This document shows positions 36,201 through 47,269 of a stretch of 64,000 nt of DNA, in pieces. The notes under the pieces were generated by a model. It ran no database searches. It was not told the origin of the DNA and saw only the letters and a program-made list of their open reading frames with translations. The stretch is from Delphinapterus leucas (Eukaryota > Chordata > Mammalia > Artiodactyla > Monodontidae). A program made the translations under genes and the position numbers. Location of the stretch: assembly GCF_002288925.2 (NCBI RefSeq), contig NW_022098044.1, positions 12,710,028-12,774,027 of the forward strand, written 5' to 3'. Position 1 is the stretch's first letter. Each line of letters begins with the position of its first letter.

Positions 36201-37165
36201 CTCTCACTATGAATGCAAAATGAAGTATGTGAGATGCAAGAGTTTTGGAACCCAAAGGAGATGTTGATTACCTTAAGACGCCCTCTTGCTCTAAATTCTC
36301 ACATTCTATGATAAAAGTACTTACCTACCTCCTAGGTTGGTGAAGATGATGCCAACGATTCATGGTCTTGATCCACCCTTTAATTGCATCAGCAAGCTCC
36401 TGCAGCTGATAAGATAGAAACTCCCCAACCCATTTATGTTCTGGCCAGGTGCTCATGAAAGCTCTCCCCAAATCTCCACTCAGTACCGTCCTAGTCTCTT
36501 ATTCGGATCTCATGTCCACACCATTTTGCCTCTATCATGCCTTCTTTGCTTTTTGCCTATGATTCCTTGATTTGACACTTGGATTTTTTTTTTACGCCTT
36601 TATTTAAACCTCAGCATTTCACAGTGAACTTTTGACTGTTGTTGGCAACTGGAGTAGGGACTGGTAGGAATCCTCAACTCCTTTACTAGCCCCATAAAAC
36701 CCCACCCAGAACAAAACCCTGGCAAACAGGCCAGGGCCTGCTTTGACTCCTCTTGGAGTTGAAAATGTAAGACATTAGTCATTGATTTCCAGATGATTCT
36801 TCCAGAATGTGATCTATATCAGCAGGCTCTAAGTTGAACTTAATTTCCTTAACAGCAAATAAAAAATATGTTCAAATTATAAGAAGTATGTGTGTGTGCG
36901 TATGTGTGTGTGTGTAAACATCTAAATGAGAAAGAGAAATATGAACCTAACTGTAGAACTAATAATGAGGTGAAGGAAATCTTGCCAGGCAAATTTCAAC
37001 TCCATTATTGGCTTTAATCAGCAGATGAGAGGACAAACAGAATACAGTGAGTGTCCCTGATCTTGACTTTATTAACACATTGCACAGAGCCCTTCACAAA
37101 ATGATAGCCCATTGGGGCATTTAAGTCAGCATGGAGGTGAGCAATTGCAGCAGCCCAGAGCTGGC
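36201..37165. other. Unassigned DNA with a (TG)n run
   Basis: A short TG/CG microsatellite lies at about 36889-36914. A T-run is at about 36586-36593. No gene signal. Confidence 0.35.
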
Positions 37166-37169
37166 TGGT

Positions 37170-37440
37170 TACGTGAAAAGGGAAGGTAGAAGAAATGACA
37201 GCGTTTTGGAAAGACAGCGACATGGACCCTGTCTTATTCAGCATCTTTCCTAATGATGTGGAAGGGGGAGCACACAGTGTAATAATTAAATTTGACAAGG
37301 ATGCTGATTTGGTTAGCAGAGTGAACTTGGAGGGTCTAGATACATAGTGAGGAAATAGGAAGAAAAAAATACAGTTTGGAAAAATTCAAATAGTGCATTT
37401 TGGGAGAAATAAGCCATTAGAAAAATATTGAGGGATCCCA
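37170..37440 (+). repeat. CR1/L3-like LINE relict, tentative
   Basis: Spacing and wording recall a CR1-type RT: 'tttcctaatgatgtggaagg', then 'aaatttgacaaggatgctga' (FADD-like region of CR1), then 'tagtgcattttgggagaaa'. All are degenerate. Confidence 0.42.
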
Positions 37441-38955
37441 TAATAAGAACTAGGACACATTTAAGAAAATAGAGATGAGAAGGCCACACTTGTTTTCTTT
37501 CCCCAAGGAGAGCATAGAGCATCACTCCTTATGCATCCCCTAAGGCTAAACACTGCACCCCTTAATAAGGCTTTAGCAAAAGGATTTTCTTACTGAGATT
37601 AAGATACTTTGGAATTGATGGTTTCTATGTATTTCACTTAAGAGGTTCTTTATGTTTGCTATATCTCACTCCCATTGTTCTTAACAAAACACTTGTCAGC
37701 CTTCTGTATCATTGCTTCCTTTTATCTTAGGGACAAAAGACATCTCTTTAGGGTCAAAATCTTCCTTCCTGTGCCTTCTTCATCTCTATTCAACCAAGAA
37801 TTTTCCATCAGGGTTTGGAACTGCCTTTGGATGGGGGTTAATTTCTACCTTATCAAGTACATTAAAGATGTTTCTAAATTAATCCAAACCTTGCTTTCAT
37901 GTCACCTAAGAGCATTCTTTTTCCTGGCTTTTTATAATGACCCTCCAAAGACTGCTCATCTGGGAATGTCATAATGAACTTTGGCCTCTTCCTTTCTTTT
38001 ACATACCATCCTCCAAACATGAAATGATTTTCTTAGTCAGTCTTTGGAGGCTGCAACCCCACAGATACATTTTTGTCCAGATATCTTTCTTCATTCTCAC
38101 ATCAGTTCTGTAATGTAGGCCTTGTGTACAAGGTTGTAATCAATATTTCGCCACTAACCAGCTTTAAAAGGCAATAGTTAACCTCTCTGAGCTTCCGTTT
38201 CCATTAGTGAACATAGTAATACTTACCTTGTTATAAGAAACAGAAGAAACAAGCCAGGCAAGCATCCTGTATGCAACTAGAAAGTGACGTTCAAGGAGGG
38301 TTATTATTGCTATTGTACAGAACCTTCTGGATTTCAGGGAAATGTAGAGACTTGTCCAGCACCAGAAGGATATGAGTGATGGGATGTGAACCTACCTCCA
38401 GCTGCCCTCCTTCTTTGTCCTGTGTTCTTCCACTCCCATCACCATGTTACCTCCTTCCTAAAAGCAAGTCTTGGACAGAGTGTAAGGATGAGATTCTGTA
38501 GACTTTTGTATGTGAAATATCCCTAATTTGGACTCCATGTTCCTTAGTTATTGTGGGTCTTTACTTCACACTAATTCTACTCACCTGAGTGCTCATTTAT
38601 CCTTAAAAAAAGATAAAAGAAAACTTTAAAACAGAAAATGAAAAAAGAAACAAAATAAAAGAAATAAAAAAGGAAGAAGTAAAGAAAAAAGTAAAAAAAA
38701 TTTGAAGATATGAAAATCTTACACAGGGTGCCCATTTATGACAAACGCCCGTTGATCAACTTGCAGAGAGCTTAGCTGGAGTTACCTAGAGGCCAGGAAG
38801 TCTTTTAGCCAATATAACCCAGAAATTCACAGCATCCACAAAGGGGAACACTGTACAAAAGCCCTCAGCAATTCTCCTTTACTTCCTCATTTTCCTAAGG
38901 ATACAGAGAGTGCATGAAAAGGATTGGCCTGAGCCTTGGGCTGGACTTGTGGCTT
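37441..38955. other. Mostly unassigned DNA with small MIR scraps and an A-rich purine tract
   Basis: MIR scraps are likely at 38170-38240 (plus) and 38300-38400 (minus). Bases 38610-38705 form an A-rich, almost pure purine run. The 99-codon frame at 37675-37974 has no recognised domain. Confidence 0.4.
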
Positions 38956-38957
38956 AC

Positions 38958-39152
38958 TGAGAGGCAGCATAAAGGATTTGGAGTTAGACAGGCCTTACAG
39001 CTTTGTCATTAGCTACATGACAAGGGACATCAGTTTCTGTCTCTAGGTGTGATGAACACGAGCACTTCACCAGATTCTTGGGAGGATCGGATGAGATGAT
39101 GTCTGTAAATTGCCAAACACTGTGCCAGATACACAATAAACATGCTGATAAT
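38958..39152 (+). repeat. MIR, diverged
   Basis: 'gcagcataaaggatttgg', 'tcatgagatg'-like 'ggatgagatgatgtctg' and 'cactgtgccagatacacaa' follow MIR order. Confidence 0.65.
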
Positions 39153-39368
39153 ACATTATTAAGCACTGATGGGGTACTAGACATTGCTTCAGGTGCTTCA
39201 CGTGATCAAGAAGTTTAATACCCACAGTAACCCTATTAGATAGGTTAATATTTTTCCCCTCTCATGATTGAGGAAAGGAGAATAAAGAAGATGGGTAAAT
39301 TGCCAACATCACACATCTCAGGAGTGTTGGAGACACAAGATGAACCCAAGAAATCTGACTCCAGATCC
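39153..39368 (-). repeat. MIR, reversed, adjacent to the previous one
   Basis: Reversed MIR phrases: 'acccacagtaaccctattag', 'atgattgaggaaagg' and 'atctgactccagatccc'. Together with 38958-39152 it forms a head-to-head style pair of MIRs in opposite orientation. Confidence 0.6.
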
Positions 39369-39369
39369 C

Positions 39370-39915
39370 TGGTTTTTGGTTTTGTTTTAATTAAGACCTA
39401 ATGGATATTCAGTAAACAATTTCCTTAAAGTATGCAATTCGCTTATGAGAAACAAATGTGTGGAAACATCACCACAATTAAAATAATGAATGCATCTCCA
39501 TCAGCTCCCAAATTTCCTTGTGCCCCTTTGCATTCCTTCCCACCTGCCCTTCTCCGTCTGTACCCCAGCTCCTTGTTACATGCCCAGGCAAACACCAGTC
39601 TGCTTTCTGAGTCTACAGATTCGTTTGCATTTTCTAGAATTTTATATAAATGGAATCATGTATGTTTGTACTCTTTTTTATTTTTGTCTGGCTTCTTTCA
39701 CTTAGGATAATTATTTTGAGATTTATCTGTGTTGTTGTGTGTATCAATAGTTCATTCTTTTTTATTCCTGAGTGGTATATGATTATCTGGATATAGCTAC
39801 AACTTATTTATCTGTTCACCTGTTCACGGACGTTAGGGTGTTTCCAGACTTTGGCTAGTATACATAAAGTTGCTGTGAACATCAGTAACAGATATTTATA
39901 TGGATATTTGTTTTC
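39370..39915 (-). mobile_element. Old L1M 3' region
   Basis: Reversed L1 phrases: 'tataaatggaatcatgtatg', 'ctggcttctttcacttagg', 'ttcctgagtggtatatg' and 'aagttgctgtgaacatcag' match the C-terminus of ORF2 and 3'UTR of ancient L1M elements. It is too decayed for ORFs. Confidence 0.75.
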
Positions 39916-41380
39916 CCTGCTTTTCATCACAAAACCTCCATAATGCCTATCTCTGTTATTGAGGAAAGCTCAATAAACCTTAGGAGAACTAAGAAGTGGT
40001 GGCCTAGCATGAAATTCCTTTCTTGAAATTGCATATTGTTCAGGAAAGAACTCTGTAGCCATGTGGTCTTGTCTCTTTCTAGAGTAATGGCAGAAGAAAA
40101 ACATCCCCTTGTATACCCAATGTTCACATGTGGAATTCTTTCTGGGGTAGAGAAAAGAGTTAAAAAATAAAATGCCAAATGTGCTATGTTACTGAAATTT
40201 GCTTTACTGGAAAGCAGAACCCAATCTACTCGTCAAAATTTTCAACCTGATGTGTTTTCAGTGTAGTTGTTGGTGATGAATGACTGGGCCCAACCACATG
40301 ACCTGCCAAAAGTTAATGTGAAAGCTCCGGAGACTTAGGCAGGAAATGAGATCCCCGGATGTTCCCAGAGTCAGTGAGACAATTAATCTGATTTACATCC
40401 ATTGCATTTCAGAAACTAAAATTTCATCTGCTGCTCCTAAGCATTAATTTGGGCTGAAACCACATTACTTTAAGTGAAACCCATCAGTCAAGCTGTTTAT
40501 AAAATACACAGTGACTAGCAAGGAAGGAAAGCCAATAGAAGAACCCAGAGATCACAGATAATGCCAAGGCAGAAGAGTGCATTAGACAGGGCTGTAGATA
40601 TGTGGAATAGAGAAAGCATCACTTGGGCTAAAGCTCTGCCCAACAGAGAACACAGGGATTTGGTAAGTTTCTAAGACCAAAGTGATAAACTAAAAAGTCC
40701 AGATGGCAGGAAGAGACAAGAGGTTGTTTCCCAAAGCAGGAAATGAAGTATTCTTGGAGATTGAAAGGAAAAAAAACAAGGATCTTATGGAAGTTTGTTT
40801 TGTTTTGTTTTGTTTTGTTTTGTTTTGTTTTGTTTTGTTTTGTTTTGAGTTGTCCTCTCTGGTAGGATTTACAGACACTAATATGACACAAATAAGATGG
40901 AAGTGATATCTACCTAGAGGGCAGAACAGAAAATTAACTGTGGCTACAAAACTCCTATCTCATAAAAGGGGTGAGAGAGCAGCCTGCAGAGAGTTTGCCT
41001 GCTGTGTTGAGTCTAGGATACAGCTGAGGAGTTGTACGCAGCAATTCTCATTGCTTAGGGGCCAGTGGTTCCAGGTGATATTGAGACATTATTGCCAATA
41101 TTTCTGGTTTAGAGACTTTTCAAAATCTGTAGGCAGTTATTTCTTACTCCAGAATTATCTTGAAGTCTGCTTCTTGTAGCATCAGTAACTGTGATCTATG
41201 GTTGTAACCACAGATTTCAAGTAAATTTGGGGAAGAAAATTTGGACAGTTCTCAACAGTAGATGAGCCATTTGTAAGATGCTTGAGTTTTCTTAATATAA
41301 TCGTCATTGGTGATATTGAAAGATGAAAAAGGCCAAGATTCCAGTAGCTATCTACAGGTGTTAATAGTAAATTGTAGTCA
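39916..41380. other. Unassigned DNA with a (TTTTG)n microsatellite
   Basis: Apart from the pentanucleotide run at 40794-40847 nothing is recognised. Frames on both strands across that run are artefacts of the repeat. Confidence 0.4.
40794..40847 (+). repeat. (TTTTG)n pentanucleotide microsatellite
   Basis: About ten and a half perfect TTTTG units with no interruption. Confidence 0.97.
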
Positions 41381-41384
41381 TGAT

Positions 41385-42175
41385 TAAGAAATGAGCAGAA
41401 GCCCCAAATAGACATTCTCCAAAGAAGATATACAGATGGCCAACAGGCACATGAAAAGATATCAACATTGCTAATCTTCAGAGAAATGCAAATCAAAACC
41501 ACAGTGAGCTATCACCTCTCACCTGTCAGAATGGCTGTCATTAAAAAGACCACAAATAACAAACGTTGGTGAGGATGTGGAGAGAGGGGAACCCTTGTGC
41601 ACTGTTGATGAGAATGTAAATTGGCGCAGCCACTATGGAAAGCTGTATGAAGTTTTCTCAAAAAACTAAAAATAGGGCTACCATATGATATAGCAATTAC
41701 CCTCCTGGGTACATATCTGAAGGAAATGAGAACACTAGTTCGAAAATATAAATGCACCCCAATTTTCATAGCAGCGTTATTTGCAATAGCCAAGATATGG
41801 AAACAGCTGTTAATGCTCAGTGAAATAAGCCAGATGAAGCAAGACAAACACTCTGTTATCACTTATATGTAGAATCTAAAAAATAAAACAAACAAATGTA
41901 TATAACAAAACAGAAACAGACTCACAATATAGAGAACAAACTAGTGTTTACCAGTGGGGAGGGGCAAGATAGGAGTATGAGATACAGAAGTACAAACTAC
42001 TGTGTTTAAACTAGATAAGCAACAAGGATATATTGTATAGCCTAGAGAAATGTAGTCATCATTTTGTAATAACTTTAAATGGAGTATAATCTATAAAAAT
42101 ATTGAATCACTATGTTGTACACCTGAAAGTAATATAATATTGTTAATCAACTATACTTCAATAAAAAAAATTAAG
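41385..42175 (+). mobile_element. Old L1M 3' end with internal deletion
   Basis: ORF2 C-terminal phrases in DNA: 'acatgaaaagatatcaacat', 'ggtgaggatgtggagag', 'ctaccatatgatatagcaat'. After 'gatatggaaacagc' the sequence jumps to 'agtgaaataagccagatga', skipping the usual stretch with the 'gaatggataaagaag' motif (about 100-150 bp). The 3'UTR ends at 'cttcaataaaaaaaa'. Confidence 0.88.
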
Positions 42176-42254
42176 TAACTTGTTCTAAAAGTGATTAAAA
42201 GACAAAGAAAGGTTCAGATCCAGACAATCTGATGCAAAAATCTACGTTCTTAAC

Positions 42255-42450
42255 CCCTACTTTATGCTACATTCTTTAAGCTTCACTGCAACCCTGCAGG
42301 GGAGTTATGTTTTCCATTTCATGGGCAGTGAAACACATTGTGAGAGGTCTAGTAACTTTTTTAAAGTCACACAGCTAGTGAGTAGAAGAGATTAGGGCTG
42401 GAACCCAGGACTGCTTCACTCCAAAATTCATTTTCTTTCTATTCTACAGA
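42255..42450 (-). repeat. MIR, reversed
   Basis: 'cactgcaaccctgcagggg', 'aaagtcacacagctagtg' and 'ggctggaacccaggactgc' are reversed MIR phrases. Confidence 0.65.
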
Positions 42451-43272
42451 ATGTAAGTTCAAATTACAGAGCAAGTTAAGAAGGGAGGGGTAGAAATGTA
42501 AGCAAACTTTTAGAGGGGAGCCAGTGGCAGAGCAAGCAGTGGACATTCAGTACCAAATTCATGGCAAAGGATAGTATACATAGAATGATAGGGCTGGGAT
42601 GGGCCAGAGGCAGGTGTTGGAGAGAACAGATGAGCTGGGAATGGTGAAGAGAAGTAGTGGAAAGTTTTGCGTCTGGTTGTGGATCATATTTCATTTGCCA
42701 TAAACATAGCCTTTCTCAAATTCTGAATTCAATTGCATGTTTTTTGAAAAGAAAACTAAAAAGAAAAAAAAATCCAAAAACAAATCTCTTTTTATCTAAG
42801 CCTTTGCCCCCAGTCTCTCCACACTCAGGAAAAGAGCAATAGAGCAGTTCAGTTCCTGTTGGTACCTTACCATGGAGATGGCTTCCACAGGATCTTCAGT
42901 CCTGACTCACCCCTGCAGGAGTCTCCAAACTTAATAGGCTTTTACCAGGGCAGTCTCCAGGGGTGGAACATCTTGTTTCCAAGGCTGAGACAGTGGAGAG
43001 AAACAGAGGCAGAAAATACTATGCAATTACAAAGAATTAATTAGAGCATCTGTAAACATACTGATAAACATAAACATGACAACATGCAGTGGGATTTGAG
43101 GGTACTCAGGTGTTTGGGGGAAAAAAGGAAAATAGGCAGTAGGTATCCAATAATGCTTTCTCTGGTGACACTGCAAGAGTCTCCCACACTGTTCCTTCCA
43201 TGAACTAGTTGTTCAAGATGGATTAGTAAGCTACAAATTCCAGAAAAGCAATTCTGGAATTCACCCTAAAAA

Positions 43273-43309
<37 letters not shown>

Positions 43310-44205
43310 AGTATATAGTGTTTCAATCTTTGGACACCCTTCCAAGCATACCATAATCAGATTGCCTTAGCTAAACTAATTAATTAATTAATGGAGAGCA
43401 CTTAGAAATGATATCAGTGATAGAATTAGGTCTTGCGGGAAATGTGATTCCTAGGTTACCTATTTACATGATTGCACATGAATTATTTTTTTCTATATGT
43501 TTAAACCTAATGAATGGAAATGGAATGGGAAAAGCACAAAGGTAGGTGATTAATTTGTTAATTAACTTATTAGTTCATCCATTCATTTATCCTTTCAACT
43601 ATAGATCTATTTATTCACTTAACTGTACTTACTAAGAATTCAATACTGGTTTGACTATCAAATGGTGCTTGACTCGAGAGACATGAGACATGCACCTTAA
43701 GTCACTAAATTCATGGTAAAAGATTATTAGTTACCTTAAAAGATACACTGGTGAAAAGTTGTGATAAATGGCATGATAAACGGGGTCACAATGAAGTCAC
43801 AGAGTGAATAGTGATGCTTTGTGTCTGAGATTGAATTAGTTGCCTGCTGATAGCCCTTCTAACTCTAAGGTCTGTCTGAATCTCTGTGAAGCAGTCAACT
43901 AACACTCATGTTACTTTGTGCAACTAACACACAAAACCTTACCTCAATTCCACTGTTGTGTTTCCTTATGTTGACTGCTATGTGGCAGATCTATATGCCA
44001 TAAGAAAAGCATCAGGGATCTAATTGGGAAAATTCATTCTGTCCTTTAACAACCTTAAGTTTAAAACTCCAATCCTTTCAAGTTAGGTATAATTACTTGG
44101 CAGTCCAGTTTCTGGTGTAGTTGAGTCCAGGTTGTGAAAAGGTAAGTACAGAATACTCCATAGTACATTAGAGCTAGAAAGGACTTGTAGATCATAAAAC
44201 CAATA
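42451..44205. other. Unassigned DNA with (CA)n and TTAA runs
   Basis: A CA dinucleotide run lies at about 43275-43302. 'aattaattaattaatt' lies near 43378. An L2-like 3' end (reversed) may sit at 43560-43640. No gene recognised. Confidence 0.4.
43275..43302 (+). repeat. (CA)n microsatellite
   Basis: About 14 uninterrupted AC units, followed by 'atatataag'. Confidence 0.95.
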
Positions 44206-44420
44206 AAAGCTACTGTGTCTTGATTGTTTATTAGATGTTAGGCTCTTTACTTAATATATTAGCTCTAACCCTTAAAATCTACAAGGTACGTATGATTAGA
44301 CAGAGTTCATCATCGATGAGGAATTTAGGCTTGGAAATAATGATGAACAGGTCCAATATCCCAGAGCTGGTTAGAAAAGCTGAAAAGAAACCCAGTTGTG
44401 TCTAACCCCAAAGCCAGAAA
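44206..44420 (-). repeat. MIR, reversed, diverged
   Basis: 'taacccttaaaatctacaag', 'gatgaggaatttaggc' and 'cccagagctggttagaaaa' follow reversed MIR order. Confidence 0.5.
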
Positions 44421-45070
44421 ATATTTCTCTGGACTCTTTGATCCAATCTGGCCTCAATTCCCTCATTCCTTAGATAGGAAAATTAAGACTCAGAAATTTG
44501 AGAAAACCCGTATTCATTCTTGATCAAAAGGTCTTAATGAGCCAGGAAGAATTTGATCAAGAGCATTATCTAAAATTAATAGCCAACATCATAATTAGCA
44601 GTAAGCCTTTAAAATAATTCTCATTGAAGTCAGGAATGCTACAGGATTCATTCAATCACTACTATTATTTAACATTGATCTGAAATTTTAGTGATGAAAA
44701 TGATAGGGAGAAATTAGAGTTATAAGAAGCAGTAGAGAGAGGGGAAAGTTCATAATTGATCTCTTGATAAAACCAAATGAAACAACTAAAACTTCTAGTA
44801 AAGCAAATGTTAGAATTTGGAATATTGGCTGGTTTCAAACTACATATTCAAGAGCAAAAGCTGTGGAAATACAAGGGACCCAGAATAGCTAAAACAATTT
44901 TTAAAAAGAAGAACAAATTTAGAGCTATCAAACCTCCCAACTTCAAAATTTGTTACACGTCTTTAGTAAACAAGACAAAGTGATACTGGCCCAAAGATAG
45001 ACATATAGATCAAAAGAATAGTATTGAGAGTCTGGAAGTCAACTCTTATCTTCACAGTCAAATGACTTTT

Positions 45071-45276
45071 TTTTTTTTTTTTTTGGGGTGCGGGGGCCTC
45101 TCCCTGTTTGGGCCTCTCCCGTTGCGGAGCACAGGCTCCGGACACGCAGGCTCAGCGGCCATGGCTCACGGGCCGAGCCGCTTCGCAGCATGTGGGATTT
45201 TCCTGGACCGGGGCACGAACCCGTGTCTCCTGCATCAGCAGGCGGACCCTCAAGCACTGCGCCACCAGGGAAGCCC
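45071..45276 (-). mobile_element. CHR-type SINE, reversed
   Basis: Poly-T at the left and 'ccaccagggaagccc' at the right, with a perfect 14-bp TSD gtcaaatgactttt (45057-45070 and 45277-45290). Variants 'ctgctgatgcaggaga' and 'gcctgcgtgtcc' are shared with the next SINE, so both come from the same source subfamily. Confidence 0.97.
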
Positions 45277-45389
45277 GTCAAATGACTTTTGACAAGGGCG
45301 CCGAGACAATTTCTTGGGGGAAAAGAATAGTCTTTCCAACTAATGGTGCTAGGATAGCTGAATATTAAGATGCAAAAGAATAAAGTTGG

Positions 45390-45597
45390 GGCTTCCCTGG
45401 TGGCGCAGTGGTTGACAGTCCTCCTGCTGATGCAGGAGACACGGGTTCGTGCCCCGGTCCAGGAAGATCCCACATGCTGCGGAGCAGCTGGGCCCGTGAG
45501 CCATGGCCGCTGAGCCTGCGTGTCCGGAGCCTGTGCTCCGCAACGGGAGAGGCCACAACAGTGAGAGGCCCGCGTACCGCAAAAAAAAAAAAAAAAA
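45390..45597 (+). mobile_element. CHR-type SINE, forward
   Basis: An intact SINE with A- and B-box-like motifs and a pure A-tail. The perfect 16-bp TSD aaaagaataaagttgg lies at 45374-45389 and 45598-45613. It sits 113 bp from the reversed SINE. The long frames spanning this pair on either strand (for example 45039-45635) are translation artefacts of the SINEs. Confidence 0.97.
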
Positions 45598-46939
45598 AAA
45601 AGAATAAAGTTGGACCCCTTCCTTATATACCACACACAATAATTACCTCAAAAACGAATCACAGACCTAAAAGTTAGAGCTCAAACTATTGATATAAAAC
45701 TCTTAGAGGAAATGATAGGAATAAAGCTCCTTGGTCTTAGATTAAGCAAACCCTTTTTAGATGTGACACAAAAGTACATGGGACAAAAAAGAAATAGATA
45801 TATTGGACTTCGTAAAAATTAAAAATGTGTCTGCTGCAAATAGTACCCTCAGGAAGTGGAAAGACAACCCACAGAATGAGAGAAAACATTTGCAAATTAA
45901 TGTTTAATAAGATGCAGGTATCCAGAATGTATAAAGAACTCTTACAGATCAATAATAAAAAAGGAAAACAGAAGCACAAAGGAATTCCACTAGACATTTC
46001 TCTCAAGAAAATAAACAAGTGGCCAGAAAGCACATGAAAAGATACATAATTAACCATTAAGGAAATGCATATCGAAACCATGAGGTGATAGAATGTCAAC
46101 TCCACTAAGATGGCTATCATCAAAAAGTGAGATAATAAGTTTTAGCAAGGATGTGAAGATACTGTAACCCTTATACATTGCTGGTAGAAATCTAAAATGG
46201 TGCAGCCACTTTGTTCAATAGCTTGGCAGTTCCTCTAAATGTCAAATATAGAGCTACCTTATATGACTCAGCAATTCCACTTGTAGGTATGTACGTAAGA
46301 GAATAGAAAACATATCTAAAAAAACTGGAACATGAATGTTTCTGGCAACATTATTCATAATAATCAAAACGTGAAAACTCTCCAAATGTTCATGAACTGG
46401 TGGATGGATAAATCAGGATGGTATATCTATACAATATTATTTCTCAAAAAAAAGGAATTAAGTACTGACAGGTACGATGACATGGGTGGACCTTGAAAAT
46501 CTTATGCTACGTGAAAGAAGCCAGTCACAAAAGACGACATATTGTATGATTCCGTTTATATGAAATTTCTAGAATAGGCCAATCTATAGAAACAGACAAT
46601 AGATTACTGATTTTTAGGGGGGCAACCAGGGAGTAGCTGCCAGTGGGCATGAGTTTTCCTTTTGGGGTGATGAAAATGTTCCAAACTTAGGTCATGGTGG
46701 TGGTTGCCCGATTCTGTAAATGCACTAAAGGCATTGAATTGTACAATTTACATAGATGATTTTTATTGAATATGAATTATGCCTCAATAAAGATGTCTTT
46801 AACAAAGCAACAGCTTGTGTGTATATTTATGTATACATATATATATGCAATAATGTGAAAAGCATAACAGAAATCTCTCACTAAAAGCAGAATGCAGTGT
46901 AAATGCTCATAATTATACAAAAAGAAATACACGTGTCTA

Positions 46940-47050
46940 CTTATTCATTTTCTTTTATCAAGTATTTATTGAACATCTGTACTGTGCCAGACGTGGATTA
47001 ATGGCCTTGATGGGCACCAGTGAACAAAATAAAGAACCCTACTTTACATG
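46940..47050 (-). repeat. L2 LINE 3' end, short
   Basis: 'aagtatttattgaacatctg', 'tactgtgccagacgtgg' and 'gtgaacaaaataaagaacc' are the reversed L2 3' end. Confidence 0.65.
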
Positions 47051-47269
47051 TAGAAAACCACAAGACCCTACTAAAGAACATGGAGAGATATAAACATGCC
47101 TCTCTCCTCCCTAAAATTTATATATATTGACAGTTTCAGTACATTGTTTTGGGGAATATGACAAAATGTTTAAAAATTTTTTCAGTCAAAATCATCCATG
47201 TTTTAAAAAAACACAAAATATTTTTGTGTTCCTTAACAGGATTAAATATATTTACCCCAATCCCAAATC

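Larger units (their letters stand above)
44545..46815 (+). mobile_element. Ancient L1M, ORF2 remnants and 3'UTR, carrying two SINEs
   Basis: RT-region phrase 'aaaattaatagccaacatca' opens it. ORF2 C-terminal debris follows ('ggacccagaatagctaaaac', 'ctcaaactattgatataaaac', 'atgaaaagatacataattaa'), then a 3'UTR with 'ggtggtggttgcccgattct' and the end 'gcctcaataaagatgtc'. Two CHR SINEs are inserted at 45071 and 45390. No frame longer than scraps remains. Confidence 0.88.

Noticed and set aside
45071..45596. An IS-like element bounded by inverted repeats
   Set aside because: The two arms are separate SINEs with different TSDs; there is no transposase between them and the spacer is old L1.
45039..45635. 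A 198-codon frame on the minus strand
   Set aside because: It is made of two inverted SINEs plus spacer. SINE copies elsewhere (9804-10106, 12195-12487, 33094-33427, 57069-57281) give the same pseudo-peptides.
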